A stretch of 63,722 nucleotides of DNA, taken from Acidimicrobiaceae bacterium. GTDB lineage: Bacteria; Actinomycetota; Acidimicrobiia; Acidimicrobiales; RAAP-2. This document shows positions 16,174-25,711 of this stretch, piece by piece. The stretch spans positions 251,551 to 315,272 of the forward strand of contig PKXJ01000032.1 of NCBI GenBank assembly GCA_003132305.1, given 5' to 3'. The notes beneath the pieces were generated by a model. It made no database searches. It saw only the letters and a program-made list of their open reading frames with translations, and was not told the DNA's origin. Each line of letters begins with the position of its first letter. Within the stretch, counting starts at the first letter, position 1. The position numbers and the translations under genes are program-made.

Positions 16174-17499
16174 TTGAGAAACATTAGGAATTTCATGACA
16201 GTTCGGACAGTGACGAGCGCCGTAGCGTTGGCGACGGTGCTCGGTAGCGGAGTGGCCTTCAGCGTGGACGCGACGGCGGGAGCCTCTTCGGCCACCGTTT
16301 CGTACGGCGTACTGTCGTGCTTCACCGGTCCGTTAGCGAGTTTGGGTGAGGGAATCTATCAAGGTGCCCAGATTGCCCAGGCGCAAGTGAACGCCGCCGG
16401 TGGGGTGTTGAGCAAAAAGCTCCTTATCCCGCAGGGCGACACGGGCTGTGACCCGGTGGAGGGCAAGACGGCGCTACTGAAGTTGCTTTCGGGGGGTGGC
16501 ATCGCCGGCATCATCGGCCCCACCACGCAAGAGATCAACGCGGTCGAGCCGGTGTTGAAGGCGAACAAGATCATTGACGAGTTCCAAGGGGGTGACACGA
16601 CCCGCGACACGCAGACCGATCCGTATCTCTTCCGCGATAGCCCGTCGGACAGCCAACTCGGTGTCGCGATGGCCACGTACGCCCACATCAAGGGCTACAA
16701 GACGGCCGACTTGCTCTTCTACTCCGACGCCGCGGCGCAGACCATCGTGGCTCCGGTGAAAAGGACGTGGATCAAGTTGGGCGGAAAGGTCATCAACATT
16801 TACAACGTTCAGGCCGATCAGTCGTCCTACACCAACACCGTGGCCCAAGTCATTGCCGACAAGCCCGACGTCATCTTCTCGCAGACCGACGCGCCCACTG
16901 TTGCGGTGCTCGAGACCGAGTTCTCTCAGCTCGGCTCGACCACGCCATGGATCGGTACCGACGTCACGACGAGTAGTGACTTCATCAAGGCTTTCGGAAC
17001 GGCGAACGCTCACGCCCACTTAACGTCGGTGATGGGAACTTCCCTGACGGGTCAGGCCGATAATTACTTCATGGCCGGCTTCAAGAAGATGTTCCCGAGC
17101 CAAGCGGCGGCGGGTCCTCTGTCGGGTTCGAACTACGCCTACGACGCGGTGATCACGTTGGCTCTGGCTGACACGTACGCCAAGACGCTGAAGGGTTCGA
17201 CGGTGTCGAAGGACATGACGAAAGTGACCAACCCACCGGGCACGAAATGCTACTCGTACAAGACCTGCGTGGCGCTCTTAAAGGCTCACAAGAAGATCAA
17301 CTACGAAGGTGCGAGCGGCAGCATTGACTTCAACAAGTATCACAACACGTTTGGTCCTTACGCGCCATTTGTTGCTAACGCGACGACCGGCAATGAGGTT
17401 CAAGGTAAGCCGCTTACGGCGAAGATACTGGGCGACGTGACGAACTGCACGAGCACTACTTCGTGCCTCGCGATACTAAAAGCTGACGGAGTGAAATAA
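16174..17499 (+). CDS. livK: Periplasmic-type branched-chain amino acid/carboxylate-binding protein (LivK-like)
   Basis: 441 residues with an export signal (residues about 1-38, VRTVTSAVALATVLGSGVAF) but no lipobox cysteine. The mature part has the type I binding fold: YGVLSCFTGPLASLGEGIYQGAQIAQ, the hinge IAGIIGPTTQEINAVEPVL, and FVANATTGNEVQ near the end. The start is TTG 16174, with GAGGGGG 7 bases upstream; the ATG just before it is followed at once by a stop. It is the last gene of the Liv-type operon and supplies substrate recognition. A double hairpin follows. Confidence 0.88.
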   Translation: MRNIRNFMTVRTVTSAVALATVLGSGVAFSVDATAGASSATVSYGVLSCFTGPLASLGEGIYQGAQIAQAQVNAAGGVLSKKLLIPQGDTGCDPVEGKTALLKLLSGGGIAGIIGPTTQEINAVEPVLKANKIIDEFQGGDTTRDTQTDPYLFRDSPSDSQLGVAMATYAHIKGYKTADLLFYSDAAAQTIVAPVKRTWIKLGGKVINIYNVQADQSSYTNTVAQVIADKPDVIFSQTDAPTVAVLETEFSQLGSTTPWIGTDVTTSSDFIKAFGTANAHAHLTSVMGTSLTGQADNYFMAGFKKMFPSQAAAGPLSGSNYAYDAVITLALADTYAKTLKGSTVSKDMTKVTNPPGTKCYSYKTCVALLKAHKKINYEGASGSIDFNKYHNTFGPYAPFVANATTGNEVQGKPLTAKILGDVTNCTSTTSCLAILKADGVK

Positions 17500-17508
17500 G
17501 GATGCTTC

Positions 17509-17578
17509 GCGGGGGCTTCGAGGATGGAGCCGTGCTGCACCTCGAGGCCCCCGCACTCACGTCGTTCACGAACGACGT
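17509..17578 (+). terminator. Tandem hairpins ending the Liv operon
   Basis: The first hairpin pairs 17509-17523 with 17540-17554 (15 bp, one G-T pair). The second pairs 17559-17566 with 17571-17578 (8 bp, loop CACG). They begin 10 bases after the binding-protein stop. There is no T-run, as is common for high-GC actinobacterial terminators. Confidence 0.55.
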
Positions 17579-17618
17579 CGTCGTGAAGTATTGGCTGCAC
17601 GTGAATAGATAGGCCCAC

Positions 17619-18827
17619 TTGAGCATTGACCCCAAGAATGAGCGCACCGATCATCAGAGCGGACCACTCAGTGGCATTCACGTGCTCGACTTTTCTCGGG
17701 TCCTGGCCGGACCCTACGCCACCATGGTCCTCGGTGATCTAGGTGCCGACGTCATCAAAGTCGAACAACCCGGCAGGGGTGACGACACCCGCATGTGGGG
17801 ACCGCCGTTCATGGCGAGCGGGGCGCAGCGAGAGAGCACGTATTTTCTGTCGGTGAATCGTAACAAGCGCAGCGTGACCATTGATATGAAAGACCCGGGC
17901 GAACGACCTTTCATTGAACGCCTAGTGCGCTGGGCCGACGTCGTGGTGGAGAACTTTCGTCCCGGGGTTATGGACCGCCTCGACCTCGGTGATGACCAGT
18001 TAGAAGCGTGGAATCCCGGTCTCCTGCGTCTCTCCATCAGCGGCTTTGGCGACGACGGTCCCGACGCTCGACGAGTGGGCTACGACCATATTCTGCAGGC
18101 CGAAGGCGGTTTGATGTCCCTGACGGGGCCGCCCGAAGGTCCCATGGTCAAGGTCGGCGTCCCGATCGCCGACATCACGGCGGGTCTCTACGGGGTCATT
18201 GGCGTTCTGGCTGGCTTAGTGGAGCGAGCCTCGAGCGGGCGCGGCCAGCGGGTGTCGACGTCGCTGTTGGCCGGCCAAATCGGCCTACACACGTTTCAAG
18301 GCGCCCGGTACTTGGTGGCCGGTGAAGTACCGCCGCCTTCGGGAAACCAACATCCGACCGTCTGCCCCTACGGCGTCTTTGACGCGGGTGACGGTCCCGT
18401 CGTGATCGCGGTTGGTAACGACGCCATTTGGGTTCGGTTCGCGCCACTGTTGGGTATTGACCCCAACGATGTCCGTTTCGCCACGAACGACAAGCGTATT
18501 TTGAACATTCAAGAACTCAATGAGTTGATGCGCCCGGCCCTCGCGGCTCGCCGTGTTGGCGAATGGTTGGTCCGCTTTGACGAAGCGGGCGTGCCCGCCG
18601 GTGAGGTTAAGAAACTCGACGCGGTGTACTCGAGTGCTCAGGTTCGCCAGCAGAACCTCGTATGGACGGCGGAGCACGCCACTCTGGGCTCGATAGAGCT
18701 GCCCGGTAGTCCACTGCGTTTCAGCCGCAACGAAGTCGCGCTCCGACTAGCGCCGCCGACGCTCGGTGAACATTCCCGCGAGGTACGCGAGGAGCTGGGT
18801 GTCGAGGGAAGGAACCGTGAAGGCTAA
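17619..18827 (+). CDS. Family III (CaiB/BaiF) CoA-transferase
   Basis: 402-residue acyl-CoA transferase moving CoA between carboxylic acids. Signatures are the N-terminal LDFSRVLAGPYATMVLGDLGADVIKVE, the middle RPGVMDRLDLG segment, and the catalytic Asp in VPIADITAGLYG. It follows the Liv operon by 120 bases on the same strand and precedes an enoyl-CoA hydratase, suggesting activation and beta-oxidation-like use of the imported acid. The TTG start at 17619 is the best available and fits the domain start, but no strong ribosome site is visible. Confidence 0.88.
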   Translation: MSIDPKNERTDHQSGPLSGIHVLDFSRVLAGPYATMVLGDLGADVIKVEQPGRGDDTRMWGPPFMASGAQRESTYFLSVNRNKRSVTIDMKDPGERPFIERLVRWADVVVENFRPGVMDRLDLGDDQLEAWNPGLLRLSISGFGDDGPDARRVGYDHILQAEGGLMSLTGPPEGPMVKVGVPIADITAGLYGVIGVLAGLVERASSGRGQRVSTSLLAGQIGLHTFQGARYLVAGEVPPPSGNQHPTVCPYGVFDAGDGPVVIAVGNDAIWVRFAPLLGIDPNDVRFATNDKRILNIQELNELMRPALAARRVGEWLVRFDEAGVPAGEVKKLDAVYSSAQVRQQNLVWTAEHATLGSIELPGSPLRFSRNEVALRLAPPTLGEHSREVREELGVEGRNREG

Positions 18828-18881
18828 GTCGGGCAACGTCGAAGCGAGAGAGTCTCGAGACATGAAGGCGAGGAGACCATC

Positions 18882-19763
18882 GTGACTTCAATGTCCCGGC
18901 TGAGTCGTTCAGTGTCTCGGATGCAGTCGCAGACGAGTAAACGCTGGCGTCGCTCGACGAGGTGGATCCACGACCGACGTCGACAGCGCCTCGCCGTTCC
19001 TCCCGCTACCGCCGTCGAGGCCGAAGCGCTGAAGCACGGGGTCTTCGAACTACGTCTCGTCGGGGGCGACCGGCGAAACGTGCTCGGACGCTCAACCATC
19101 GATCGTCTCGAGGAGCTGGTGGCCAATCCGCCCGTTGGCACGAAGGTCATCGTCATCACGGCGGCGCCGCCCGACTTCTGTGCTGGCTACGACCTCGTCG
19201 AGGCGGCTCGCGGGGGGGCCGAAGACCTCATCGCGCACGAGAGAAACTTTGAAAGCCTTCGCCGATCGAAAGTCCCGATCGTCGTGGCCCTCCAGGGCAA
19301 CGTCATCGGCGGTGGCCTGGAGTTGGCCCTGTCGGCGGACGTACGTCTGGCGTCGCCCGAAACAAGATTCTCAATCCCCGCGGCGAAGTTGGGACTGGTG
19401 TACTCCGAAGCCGGTATTCGATTGGTCGTCGAGGTGGTGGGCGAGAGTGTCGCACGGGCCCTCTTCCTGGGCGGTCGCCACATCACGGCCGACGCCGCTC
19501 TCGCGACGGGTCTGGTCACCGACATCGTGGGCCGAGAACAGTTGCGCGCCCAGGCCCTCGATCTCGCCACGTTGATCGCGTCGTGGTCGGAGGTCGCGAC
19601 AACGGGTAATCGACGGATCCTCGACGTGGTCGCCGGAAGGATCGCGACTGACACGGATGAACTTCGTTTAGGAAGCTTCGCGCCCGACAGCGATCTCAAT
19701 CAGAGCATTGCGCACTTCGTCGCGCGTCGATCTCGAACCCACTGGCGTTCGGGGCTTCGCTGA
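18882..19763 (+). CDS. Enoyl-CoA hydratase/isomerase family protein
   Basis: 293-residue crotonase-fold protein. The first oxyanion-hole segment is PDFCAGYDLVEAARGG and the second is ALQGNVIGGGLELALSADVRLA, followed by GLVYSEAGIRLVV. It acts on CoA thioesters. The GTG at 18882 is preceded by GAGGAG, which supports it, but the first 40 residues are an unusual Arg/Ser-rich extension outside the domain, so a later start is possible. Co-directional with the CoA-transferase. Confidence 0.8.
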   Translation: MTSMSRLSRSVSRMQSQTSKRWRRSTRWIHDRRRQRLAVPPATAVEAEALKHGVFELRLVGGDRRNVLGRSTIDRLEELVANPPVGTKVIVITAAPPDFCAGYDLVEAARGGAEDLIAHERNFESLRRSKVPIVVALQGNVIGGGLELALSADVRLASPETRFSIPAAKLGLVYSEAGIRLVVEVVGESVARALFLGGRHITADAALATGLVTDIVGREQLRAQALDLATLIASWSEVATTGNRRILDVVAGRIATDTDELRLGSFAPDSDLNQSIAHFVARRSRTHWRSGLR

Positions 19764-19767
19764 CGCG

Positions 19768-20121
19768 TTACTCCCAGGGCGTCGCCAACTGGAGGTAGTT
19801 CCCGTCAACGTCCTCGAGGGTGGCGAGCCAGTTACTCCTGTCTTCTTCTGGCTTGTACGGTTCGGCCACCACCGTGGCGCCGAACGACACGATCTCGTCG
19901 AACGACGCTTGCACGTCGTCCACTTCAACCGTGAGCATGATGCGCTGGGGCAGAGTGTTCTTGCCGTGTATCTCGCTGTGCGCGCCGATCATTATCTGCG
20001 CACCGGTATCCCAGCCGTACCACTCACCCTCTTGAAAGCCGGGCTCTCCCAATATTTTCGCGTAGAACTCGCCAAGTGCTTTCGGGTTTTCGGACCCGAT
20101 CATCACGCCACTGAATCTCAT
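19768..20121 (-). CDS. VOC (glyoxalase/dioxygenase fold) family protein
   Basis: 117 residues, one complete VOC module built of two beta-alpha-beta-beta-beta units. The start MRFSGVMIGSENPKALGEFY and the end LEDVDGNYLQLATPWE are the canonical opening and closing elements, with the metal-ligand-type Glu/Gln positions present. The reaction is not deducible. It is convergent with the enoyl-CoA hydratase gene (4-base gap). Confidence 0.8.
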   Translation of the reverse strand: MRFSGVMIGSENPKALGEFYAKILGEPGFQEGEWYGWDTGAQIMIGAHSEIHGKNTLPQRIMLTVEVDDVQASFDEIVSFGATVVAEPYKPEEDRSNWLATLEDVDGNYLQLATPWE

Positions 20122-20274
20122 GTCTTCCGCTTACTCTCGTAGATGCGCCTCTCTAGGCGCTGCCGCACTCTATATCGACTCGATGATGTTTCGCTACGTA
20201 GAGCGTCAATCGAGACTGCGGGGTCAGTTTCGACGTGCATCCCTTGGTGCCGTTCATCCTCGCCGGGAGGTGAC

Positions 20275-21072
20275 CTACGACTTCAGCGTGAGGCTGATGG
20301 GACAGTGATCACTGCCCATGATGTTCGCGTGAATCTCGGCGGCCACGACGCGATCGACGAGGCTAGCGGAGACCAAGAAGTAGTCGATGCGCCATCCGAC
20401 GTTGCGCGCGCGAGCGTTCGCGAAGTTCGACCACCACGAGTAGTGACCATTACCTTCGTGAAAGAGTCGAAAGGTGTCGACGAATCCGGCGTCCACCAGA
20501 TTCTCGAAGCCCTCACGTTCTTCGCTCGTGAATCCTCTCCTACCGGCGTTGGGTTTGGGATTTGCCAAATCGTCGGGCGTGTGCGCCACGTTCAAGTCGC
20601 CACAGAAAATGACCGGCTTCGTACTCTCCAGTTGTTGTAGGTAGTGCAAGAACGCGGGGTCCCACTGGCGGTGACGTAGTGTCAAGCGCCCCAGATCGTC
20701 CTTGGCGTTCGGCGTGTAGACGTTCACGAGAAAGTAATCGGCATACTCCGACGTGAGAACACGGCCCTCGTTGTTCGGATCGCCAAAGGCGTCGCCGACG
20801 ACACCGAACTGATCGATCGAAGTCTGGGGCAAGCCCGGTGTCACGCTGATCGGCGAGATCTTCGAGAAGTTGGCCGTTCCGGAGTAACCCTTCTTCTGCG
20901 CTGAGTTCCAGTGCTCTTCGTACTGCGGCAGTTGAACCTCCGACTGAGACTGTTGCGCCTTCGTCTCTTGAAGACAGATGACGTCGGGCTCGAGTTCCTC
21001 GACGAACGGCGTGAACAGGCCCTTTCGGGACACGGCTCGAATGCCATTGACGTTCCACGAAACGAAGCGCAC
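20275..21072 (-). CDS. xth: Exodeoxyribonuclease III (AP endonuclease)
   Basis: 265-residue Mg-dependent DNA repair nuclease that cuts at abasic sites and digests 3' ends. The motifs are all present: WNVNGIRA, CLQETKAQ (metal Glu), YTPNAKDDLGRL, CGDLNVAHTPDDL (catalytic Asp/Asn), WRIDYFLVS and GSDHCPISLTL (catalytic Asp-His). Full length. Start ATG 21072. Not in an obvious operon. Confidence 0.92.
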   Translation of the reverse strand: MRFVSWNVNGIRAVSRKGLFTPFVEELEPDVICLQETKAQQSQSEVQLPQYEEHWNSAQKKGYSGTANFSKISPISVTPGLPQTSIDQFGVVGDAFGDPNNEGRVLTSEYADYFLVNVYTPNAKDDLGRLTLRHRQWDPAFLHYLQQLESTKPVIFCGDLNVAHTPDDLANPKPNAGRRGFTSEEREGFENLVDAGFVDTFRLFHEGNGHYSWWSNFANARARNVGWRIDYFLVSASLVDRVVAAEIHANIMGSDHCPISLTLKS

Positions 21073-21178
21073 GTAGAAAATGTAGCAATCGATCGCGGAT
21101 CGTTCGACCGGTCATTCTTGAGGGTGTTGCGAAGTCGGTATCATTCACGTCTGGGCGCCTCGAGCGAATGGAACATGT

Positions 21179-21715
21179 GTGCAAACCGAGAACAGTGTTC
21201 AGCTCGTCCTTGTCGTACTGTTCGCGATCGTCGCTTCCGCGCTCGTCCGCAAAGGTCGTGCCGACCCCCTCGCCGCTAATCTTCCACCGCGTCAACGCAT
21301 CCGACCAATTCTCTTGGAGATGCTGGACCCGTTGCTCGCCATCGTGGTTGTCGGACCAGTCCTGGCCCACGAACTGAACCTGAACACCTGGCACGTTCTC
21401 GCCGGCTTGATCGGAATCTCGGTGGGCATTCCCATTGGACTACTGAGATCACGGGTTCAATTCGTTCGGGCGACCAAGAGTTCACGGAGCGTCGTTCTGA
21501 CGCGATCTCGCGCGGAGTACGCCCTGGTCATTCTGCTGGTGATTCTTCGTTCTTCGCAAGATTCCATTCGCCAAAATCACACCACGTCCATTACCCTCCT
21601 GCTCGCGATGCTGCTGGCGCTGCCCATTGGCGAGTCCTTCGCCAGGTCGGTCTCGATGGTGAATAAGTACCACACTTCGACGGTCGAGTCCCCGTCGATG
21701 GGACTCTCGGAGTAG
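21179..21715 (+). CDS. Membrane protein of unknown function
   Basis: 178 residues with four to five predicted membrane helices (LVLVVLFAIVASALV, LLAIVVVGPVLAHEL, VLAGLIGISVGIPIGLL, YALVILLVILR, LLLAMLLALPIGESF). A basic loop (RSRVQFVRATKSSRSVVLTRSR) lies in the middle, presumably cytoplasmic. The start is GTG 21179, divergent from the exonuclease gene with about 106 bases between. No family recognised. Confidence 0.6.
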   Translation: MQTENSVQLVLVVLFAIVASALVRKGRADPLAANLPPRQRIRPILLEMLDPLLAIVVVGPVLAHELNLNTWHVLAGLIGISVGIPIGLLRSRVQFVRATKSSRSVVLTRSRAEYALVILLVILRSSQDSIRQNHTTSITLLLAMLLALPIGESFARSVSMVNKYHTSTVESPSMGLSE

Positions 21716-21771
21716 TTCGACGAGGTGGTGCCGCGTGGGGGATCGCCCACTTCGTCTCTACGCCGAGTGAT

Positions 21772-22650
21772 TCATGTGGTAAGTGCCGCGTTGAGCATTG
21801 TTCGATGATCAATCATCCACGCGGCACCTCGAGCTCGCCAGGTGATGGCCCACATCACCGGAAACCCATTGGAGAACGCACTATCGGAGTCTGGGCCAAC
21901 TGAGTATTCGATTGCTTCCTCGCGGGCGCTTCGAATGGCAAGTTCAATCATCTTGTCCACGAAGTCCGATCGATCCACGGCGCGAAGACCATAACCGTCA
22001 ACAATGAGCCGCGCCTGGTGAGCCCGGTGAGCGGCATCAGGAAGATCATTCAGTTGGGCGACATCGTCATCATGAAGTTGTGCGTTCAGCCACGCGACGT
22101 GGGCAAGTTCCCAGATGGCGTCCACCGGTCCAGCATTGTCCCAGTCGATGAAAGCGACGGGCATTCCGTCCTTCGCAAGAATGTTCCAGGGTCCCAGATC
22201 ACCGTGACCGAACACGGGCGAGGATCCTGGAAGGGATCGAGCAAACCATTCACTCCACGTCGCGTTGGCCGGTGGTGAGAAACTCCTACCCGCGTCGTGA
22301 AACTGGCCGAGCAGCCGTCCGATCTCCCAGGCCGCCGCGTCGGACCACGCCAACGGCTGGGGACTTTCGCCGTCAATGAACTCAAACTGTTCTCGGCCAT
22401 CGGGCGCAAAGCCACTGCCCATCGGTCGCGGTGCCGCACCAAAGCCAACGGACCCCAAGTGCTGGAGCAACGAAATGACGGTGCGGCTTTGTGGTTTCGC
22501 CGAGCGAAAGATGACGTCACCCTTTCGACTCACGGTCGTGCGCGAGCCTCCTTCCAACGTCACCTCGGACTTATCGCTCACTCCCAGATACTTGCATGAT
22601 GCCAGGAGTGACGACAACTGCCAACCTTGGTCGTAGCGAGGTTCCATCAC
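21772..22650 (-). CDS. Aminoglycoside phosphotransferase/choline-kinase-fold kinase
   Basis: 292-residue protein-kinase-like small-molecule kinase. The catalytic loop reads FGHGDLGPWNIL (Brenner motif with Asp and Asn) and the metal-binding segment reads FIDWDNAGPVDAIWEL. The N-lobe is short and lacks an obvious G-loop. Such proteins phosphorylate varied small molecules; resistance activity should not be assumed. Monocistronic. Confidence 0.8.
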   Translation of the reverse strand: MMEPRYDQGWQLSSLLASCKYLGVSDKSEVTLEGGSRTTVSRKGDVIFRSAKPQSRTVISLLQHLGSVGFGAAPRPMGSGFAPDGREQFEFIDGESPQPLAWSDAAAWEIGRLLGQFHDAGRSFSPPANATWSEWFARSLPGSSPVFGHGDLGPWNILAKDGMPVAFIDWDNAGPVDAIWELAHVAWLNAQLHDDDVAQLNDLPDAAHRAHQARLIVDGYGLRAVDRSDFVDKMIELAIRSAREEAIEYSVGPDSDSAFSNGFPVMWAITWRARGAAWMIDHRTMLNAALTT

Positions 22651-22810
22651 TTCTTAAGTGTCACATCTCTGGCACCCCGGCGTCACGTTCGCGAGCGAAG
22701 AGGACACGGCCTTCAGTGAAGAGTGCGGTTAACGAGTCATAGGGGATTCTTAAAGAGTATTGACGTAACGCAACTAGGGTGCGACTACGAACCCAAATGA
22801 GGAGAGCACA

Positions 22811-23200
22811 GTGCTTGGTGACAAATCAGAACACTACGAAGGCAAGGGCACGGAGATCAGCGCCCTGCAGTCTCATATTGAGGAGTACCTGAAGAACGAC
22901 GGATTCACCGTCCAGACGTCCGCGCCGAGCGATCAAGGCACCGTCATTCAGGCCAAGAAGGGCGGCTTCCTTCGTGAAATCGTCGCGGCGGACCGTGCCT
23001 TATCGGTCACGATCTCTGGAAGTCCCAACGACTTCACGGTGCGTTACGGCATCGGAAAGTGGCTCGAGCACCTGGGCGTGGCGGCTATCGAGACGCTGCT
23101 CATCTCGGAGTTGTTCTTGATAGTGGACGTGTCGGACTCGCTCTGGAATCTTGAGATTGAGAACAAGTTGATTGCCGACGTCCAGGCTTTTGTCGGCTAA
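22811..23200 (+). CDS. Hypothetical protein
   Basis: 129-residue soluble alpha/beta protein. The GTG start at 22811 is supported by AGGAGAG about 8 bases upstream. The N-terminal SALQSHIEEYLKNDGFTVQTSAPSD resembles a short helix-strand module. The segment GGFLREIVAADRALSVTISGSPNDFTVRYGIGKW suggests a beta-sheet domain. No catalytic motif is seen. The family is not recognised. Confidence 0.6.
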   Translation: MLGDKSEHYEGKGTEISALQSHIEEYLKNDGFTVQTSAPSDQGTVIQAKKGGFLREIVAADRALSVTISGSPNDFTVRYGIGKWLEHLGVAAIETLLISELFLIVDVSDSLWNLEIENKLIADVQAFVG

Positions 23201-23209
23201 CGGAACTCT

Positions 23210-24181
23210 CTATTGAAAGCCCACGACGCGGTGAGGCTGGTAGTCCTTTTCAAGTGACGCAATTTCGGCGTCGTCGAGACGCAGGTCCAGCGCAGCAATC
23301 GCGTCGGTTAGATGCTGGGCCTTCGTCGCTCCGACGATGGGACTGACGACGGCGGGATTGGACAACACCCAGGCCAAGGCGATCTGGGCCGGCGCCACGC
23401 CACGCCGGCTGGCAATGTCGATCACGGTGTCAACGATCGGCCGGTCGTTCTCGAAGGAGAGTTCGCGACCGAACTGGTCGACCTCGGAACGCTTGGTCTG
23501 CTGCTCCCAGGGGCGCGTCAGGCGACCTCGCGCTAACGGACTCCAGGGAATCGACCCGACACCCTGGTCCAAGCAGAAGGGGAGCATCTCTCGCTCTTCT
23601 TCTCGGTAGAGCAGGTTGTAGTAGTTCTGCATGCTCACGAACCGGGTCCACCCGTTGAGATCGGCGCTGTACTGAGCCTGGGCGAACTGCCAGGCGTACA
23701 TCGACGACGCCCCGATGTAGCGGGCCTTGCCGGCTTTGACGACGTCGTGCAGGGCCTCGAGCGTCTCTTCGATGGGGGTGTGGTAATCCCATCGATGGAT
23801 TTGATACAGGTCCACGTAGTCGGTTCCGAGACGTCGGAGGCTGTTGTCGATCTCGGTGAGGATCGACTTGCGAGAAAGGCCTTGGCCGTTGGGTCCTGGC
23901 CGCATCCTCCCGTGCACCTTGGTGGCGATGACCACGTCTTCGCGCGGCGCCATCGACAACAGCGTCTGGCCGGTGATCTCCTCGCTACTGCCCGCCGAGT
24001 AGACGTTTGCGGTGTCGAAGAAGTTGATGCCGGCGTCGAGCGCTTGACGAAAGAAGGGTTCGGCTTCCTCCTTGCCGAGCGACCAGGCTTGGTTGCCCTT
24101 CTCGGGTACTCCGTAACTCATGCAGCCGAGACAGATTGGTGAGACCTTAAGGCCGGTGGAACCGAGGTTGACGTAGTCCAT
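23210..24181 (-). CDS. Aldo/keto reductase (YajO-like)
   Basis: 323-residue NADPH-dependent (beta/alpha)8 oxidoreductase. The tetrad is visible: Asp 56 and Tyr 61 (FFDTANVYS), Lys 88 (IATKVHG) and the His of YQIHRWDY. The NADP-binding end IVGATKAQHL is present. SRKSILTEIDNSLRRLGTDYVDLY is the usual subfamily signature. The physiological carbonyl substrate is unknown. It is transcribed alone, convergent with 22811-23200. Confidence 0.88.
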   Translation of the reverse strand: MDYVNLGSTGLKVSPICLGCMSYGVPEKGNQAWSLGKEEAEPFFRQALDAGINFFDTANVYSAGSSEEITGQTLLSMAPREDVVIATKVHGRMRPGPNGQGLSRKSILTEIDNSLRRLGTDYVDLYQIHRWDYHTPIEETLEALHDVVKAGKARYIGASSMYAWQFAQAQYSADLNGWTRFVSMQNYYNLLYREEEREMLPFCLDQGVGSIPWSPLARGRLTRPWEQQTKRSEVDQFGRELSFENDRPIVDTVIDIASRRGVAPAQIALAWVLSNPAVVSPIVGATKAQHLTDAIAALDLRLDDAEIASLEKDYQPHRVVGFQ

Positions 24182-24308
24182 ACGAAGAACTTAGTCACCC
24201 GCTTGATAGCGCCAGACGGGCGTGACGGCGAGCGTTCAATATTTAGTAGTTCTTGCGTCTCTCTAAGGTGGTGCGTACACCACGACGAACTTTGAAGGAG
24301 CAATATCG

Positions 24309-25388
24309 ATGACAATTCGACCCACCATCGTCGTCTGCGAAGGCGACCAGACCGGTCAAGAACTGCTCGACCAGGCACTGCGAGCACTCGAGCCCTCAGT
24401 GCTCGGTTTCGAACTCGAGTTACTTCGCTACGACCTTTCACTTCGCAGCCGCGAAGCCACCAACAACGGCGTGATTCACGAGGCGGCCGCGAAGATGAGA
24501 GAGACCGGACTTGGTCTGAAGGCGGCCACCGTCACGCCCACCGAGATCGGCAGTGTCGGGTCACCCAATCGCATTCTGCGCGAAAGTATCGGCGGCAAGG
24601 TCATCGTGCGCACGGGCCGTCGTATTCCGGGCGTGACCCCGATCGTGGCGGTCAGTTATCCGGTCGTCGTGGTCCGTATGGCGGTGGGTGACGCGTACGG
24701 CGCCGCCGAGGGGCGTGACGGCGCGCCCGGCTCGAGCACGGAGTCGGCCTGGCGCACCGAGCGCATCGAGAGGTCCACGTGTCGCTCGGTTGCCGAGTAC
24801 TCCTTTCGCAGCGCTGCCTCCCTCGCCGGACTGGTGTACGGGGGTCCCAAGTGGACGGTGTCGGCAACCTACGAGGGCATGTTGAAAGAGGAGATGGACG
24901 CCGCGGCCGTACGCCACCCGAATGTTCCCTACCGGCCCACGTTGATTGACGCCGCCTACGCCGGACTCATGACCGAAGGTTGGGATTCACCCGTCGTCAT
25001 TCCAGCGCTTAATCGCGACGGCGACTGTCTCAGTGACTTGGTGTTGGCGATGTTTGGCTCCATCGCCGGTGCGGAGTCGGTCCTGCTCTCGCTCGACGAG
25101 AACCTCGCGACCACGATCGCGATGGCCGAAGCCCCACACGGCACCGCGCCGTCGCTCGAAGGCAAGAACGTCGCTAATCCCATGGCCATGCTCTTGGCCT
25201 GCGCCGCGGTGCTGGAGCACGCGGGTTATCGAGGCGACGCGGGATGTGGTGAAGCGTCGCACGCGCTGCGGGCGGCGACGCTCTCTGCGGCGGCCGACGG
25301 TATACGAACGTTCGATCTCGGGGGCGATGCTTCCACGAGCGAGGTGGTTGACGAGGTCATTCGACGCCTCGAACAACGTCGCGCCTAG
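24309..25388 (+). CDS. Isocitrate/isopropylmalate dehydrogenase family protein
   Basis: 359-residue NAD(P)-dependent beta-decarboxylating dehydrogenase fold. The N-terminus TIVVCEGDQTGQELLDQAL and the region VTPTEIGSVGSPNRILRE match the family. YGGPKWTVSATYEGMLKEEMD contributes the catalytic Lys region, and APHGTAPSLEGKNVANPMAMLLA is the metal/cofactor loop. Similar to short NAD-type isocitrate dehydrogenases; isopropylmalate or tartrate specificity is possible. Strong GAAGGAG ribosome site before ATG 24309. Confidence 0.85.
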   Translation: MTIRPTIVVCEGDQTGQELLDQALRALEPSVLGFELELLRYDLSLRSREATNNGVIHEAAAKMRETGLGLKAATVTPTEIGSVGSPNRILRESIGGKVIVRTGRRIPGVTPIVAVSYPVVVVRMAVGDAYGAAEGRDGAPGSSTESAWRTERIERSTCRSVAEYSFRSAASLAGLVYGGPKWTVSATYEGMLKEEMDAAAVRHPNVPYRPTLIDAAYAGLMTEGWDSPVVIPALNRDGDCLSDLVLAMFGSIAGAESVLLSLDENLATTIAMAEAPHGTAPSLEGKNVANPMAMLLACAAVLEHAGYRGDAGCGEASHALRAATLSAAADGIRTFDLGGDASTSEVVDEVIRRLEQRRA

Positions 25389-25711
25389 CGTCGCGGCGGT
25401 GGGGGCGACGCTCGGCGACGCGACCTCGTTTCAGCTCTCATTACTTACTGAGGTAGATCGATCGAAGTATCGAGTGGGTGAAGGAGTTCGTCCGTGAGTA
25501 GACCTTGCGCCGTGCGTAGCGCTGGGCGTAGGCGCCGGGACCCTTAGCGGCGGCTTGGACGTTGCCGAGGAGACGCGCGTCGCGGTAGAGCTCCGATCGA
25601 AGACTGCGATGACGGGCCACGTCGACTCCTTGGGTTCAACTCTCTCTAACGAATCGTACGTCGTGTGGTAGTGACAGAATCGAGAGTGCCCGCCGTGATC
25701 GAGGAGACCCC
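25389..25711. other. Gene-free stretch
   Basis: 323 bases between the dehydrogenase and the MDR oxidoreductase. The open frames across it have atypical Thr/Ser/Arg-rich translations and no ribosome sites. I see no clear hairpin or promoter. Confidence 0.45.

Noticed and set aside
20540-21394. 284-codon frame overlapping exonuclease III
   Set aside because: Same strand, shifted frame through a clear xth gene; low-complexity translation.
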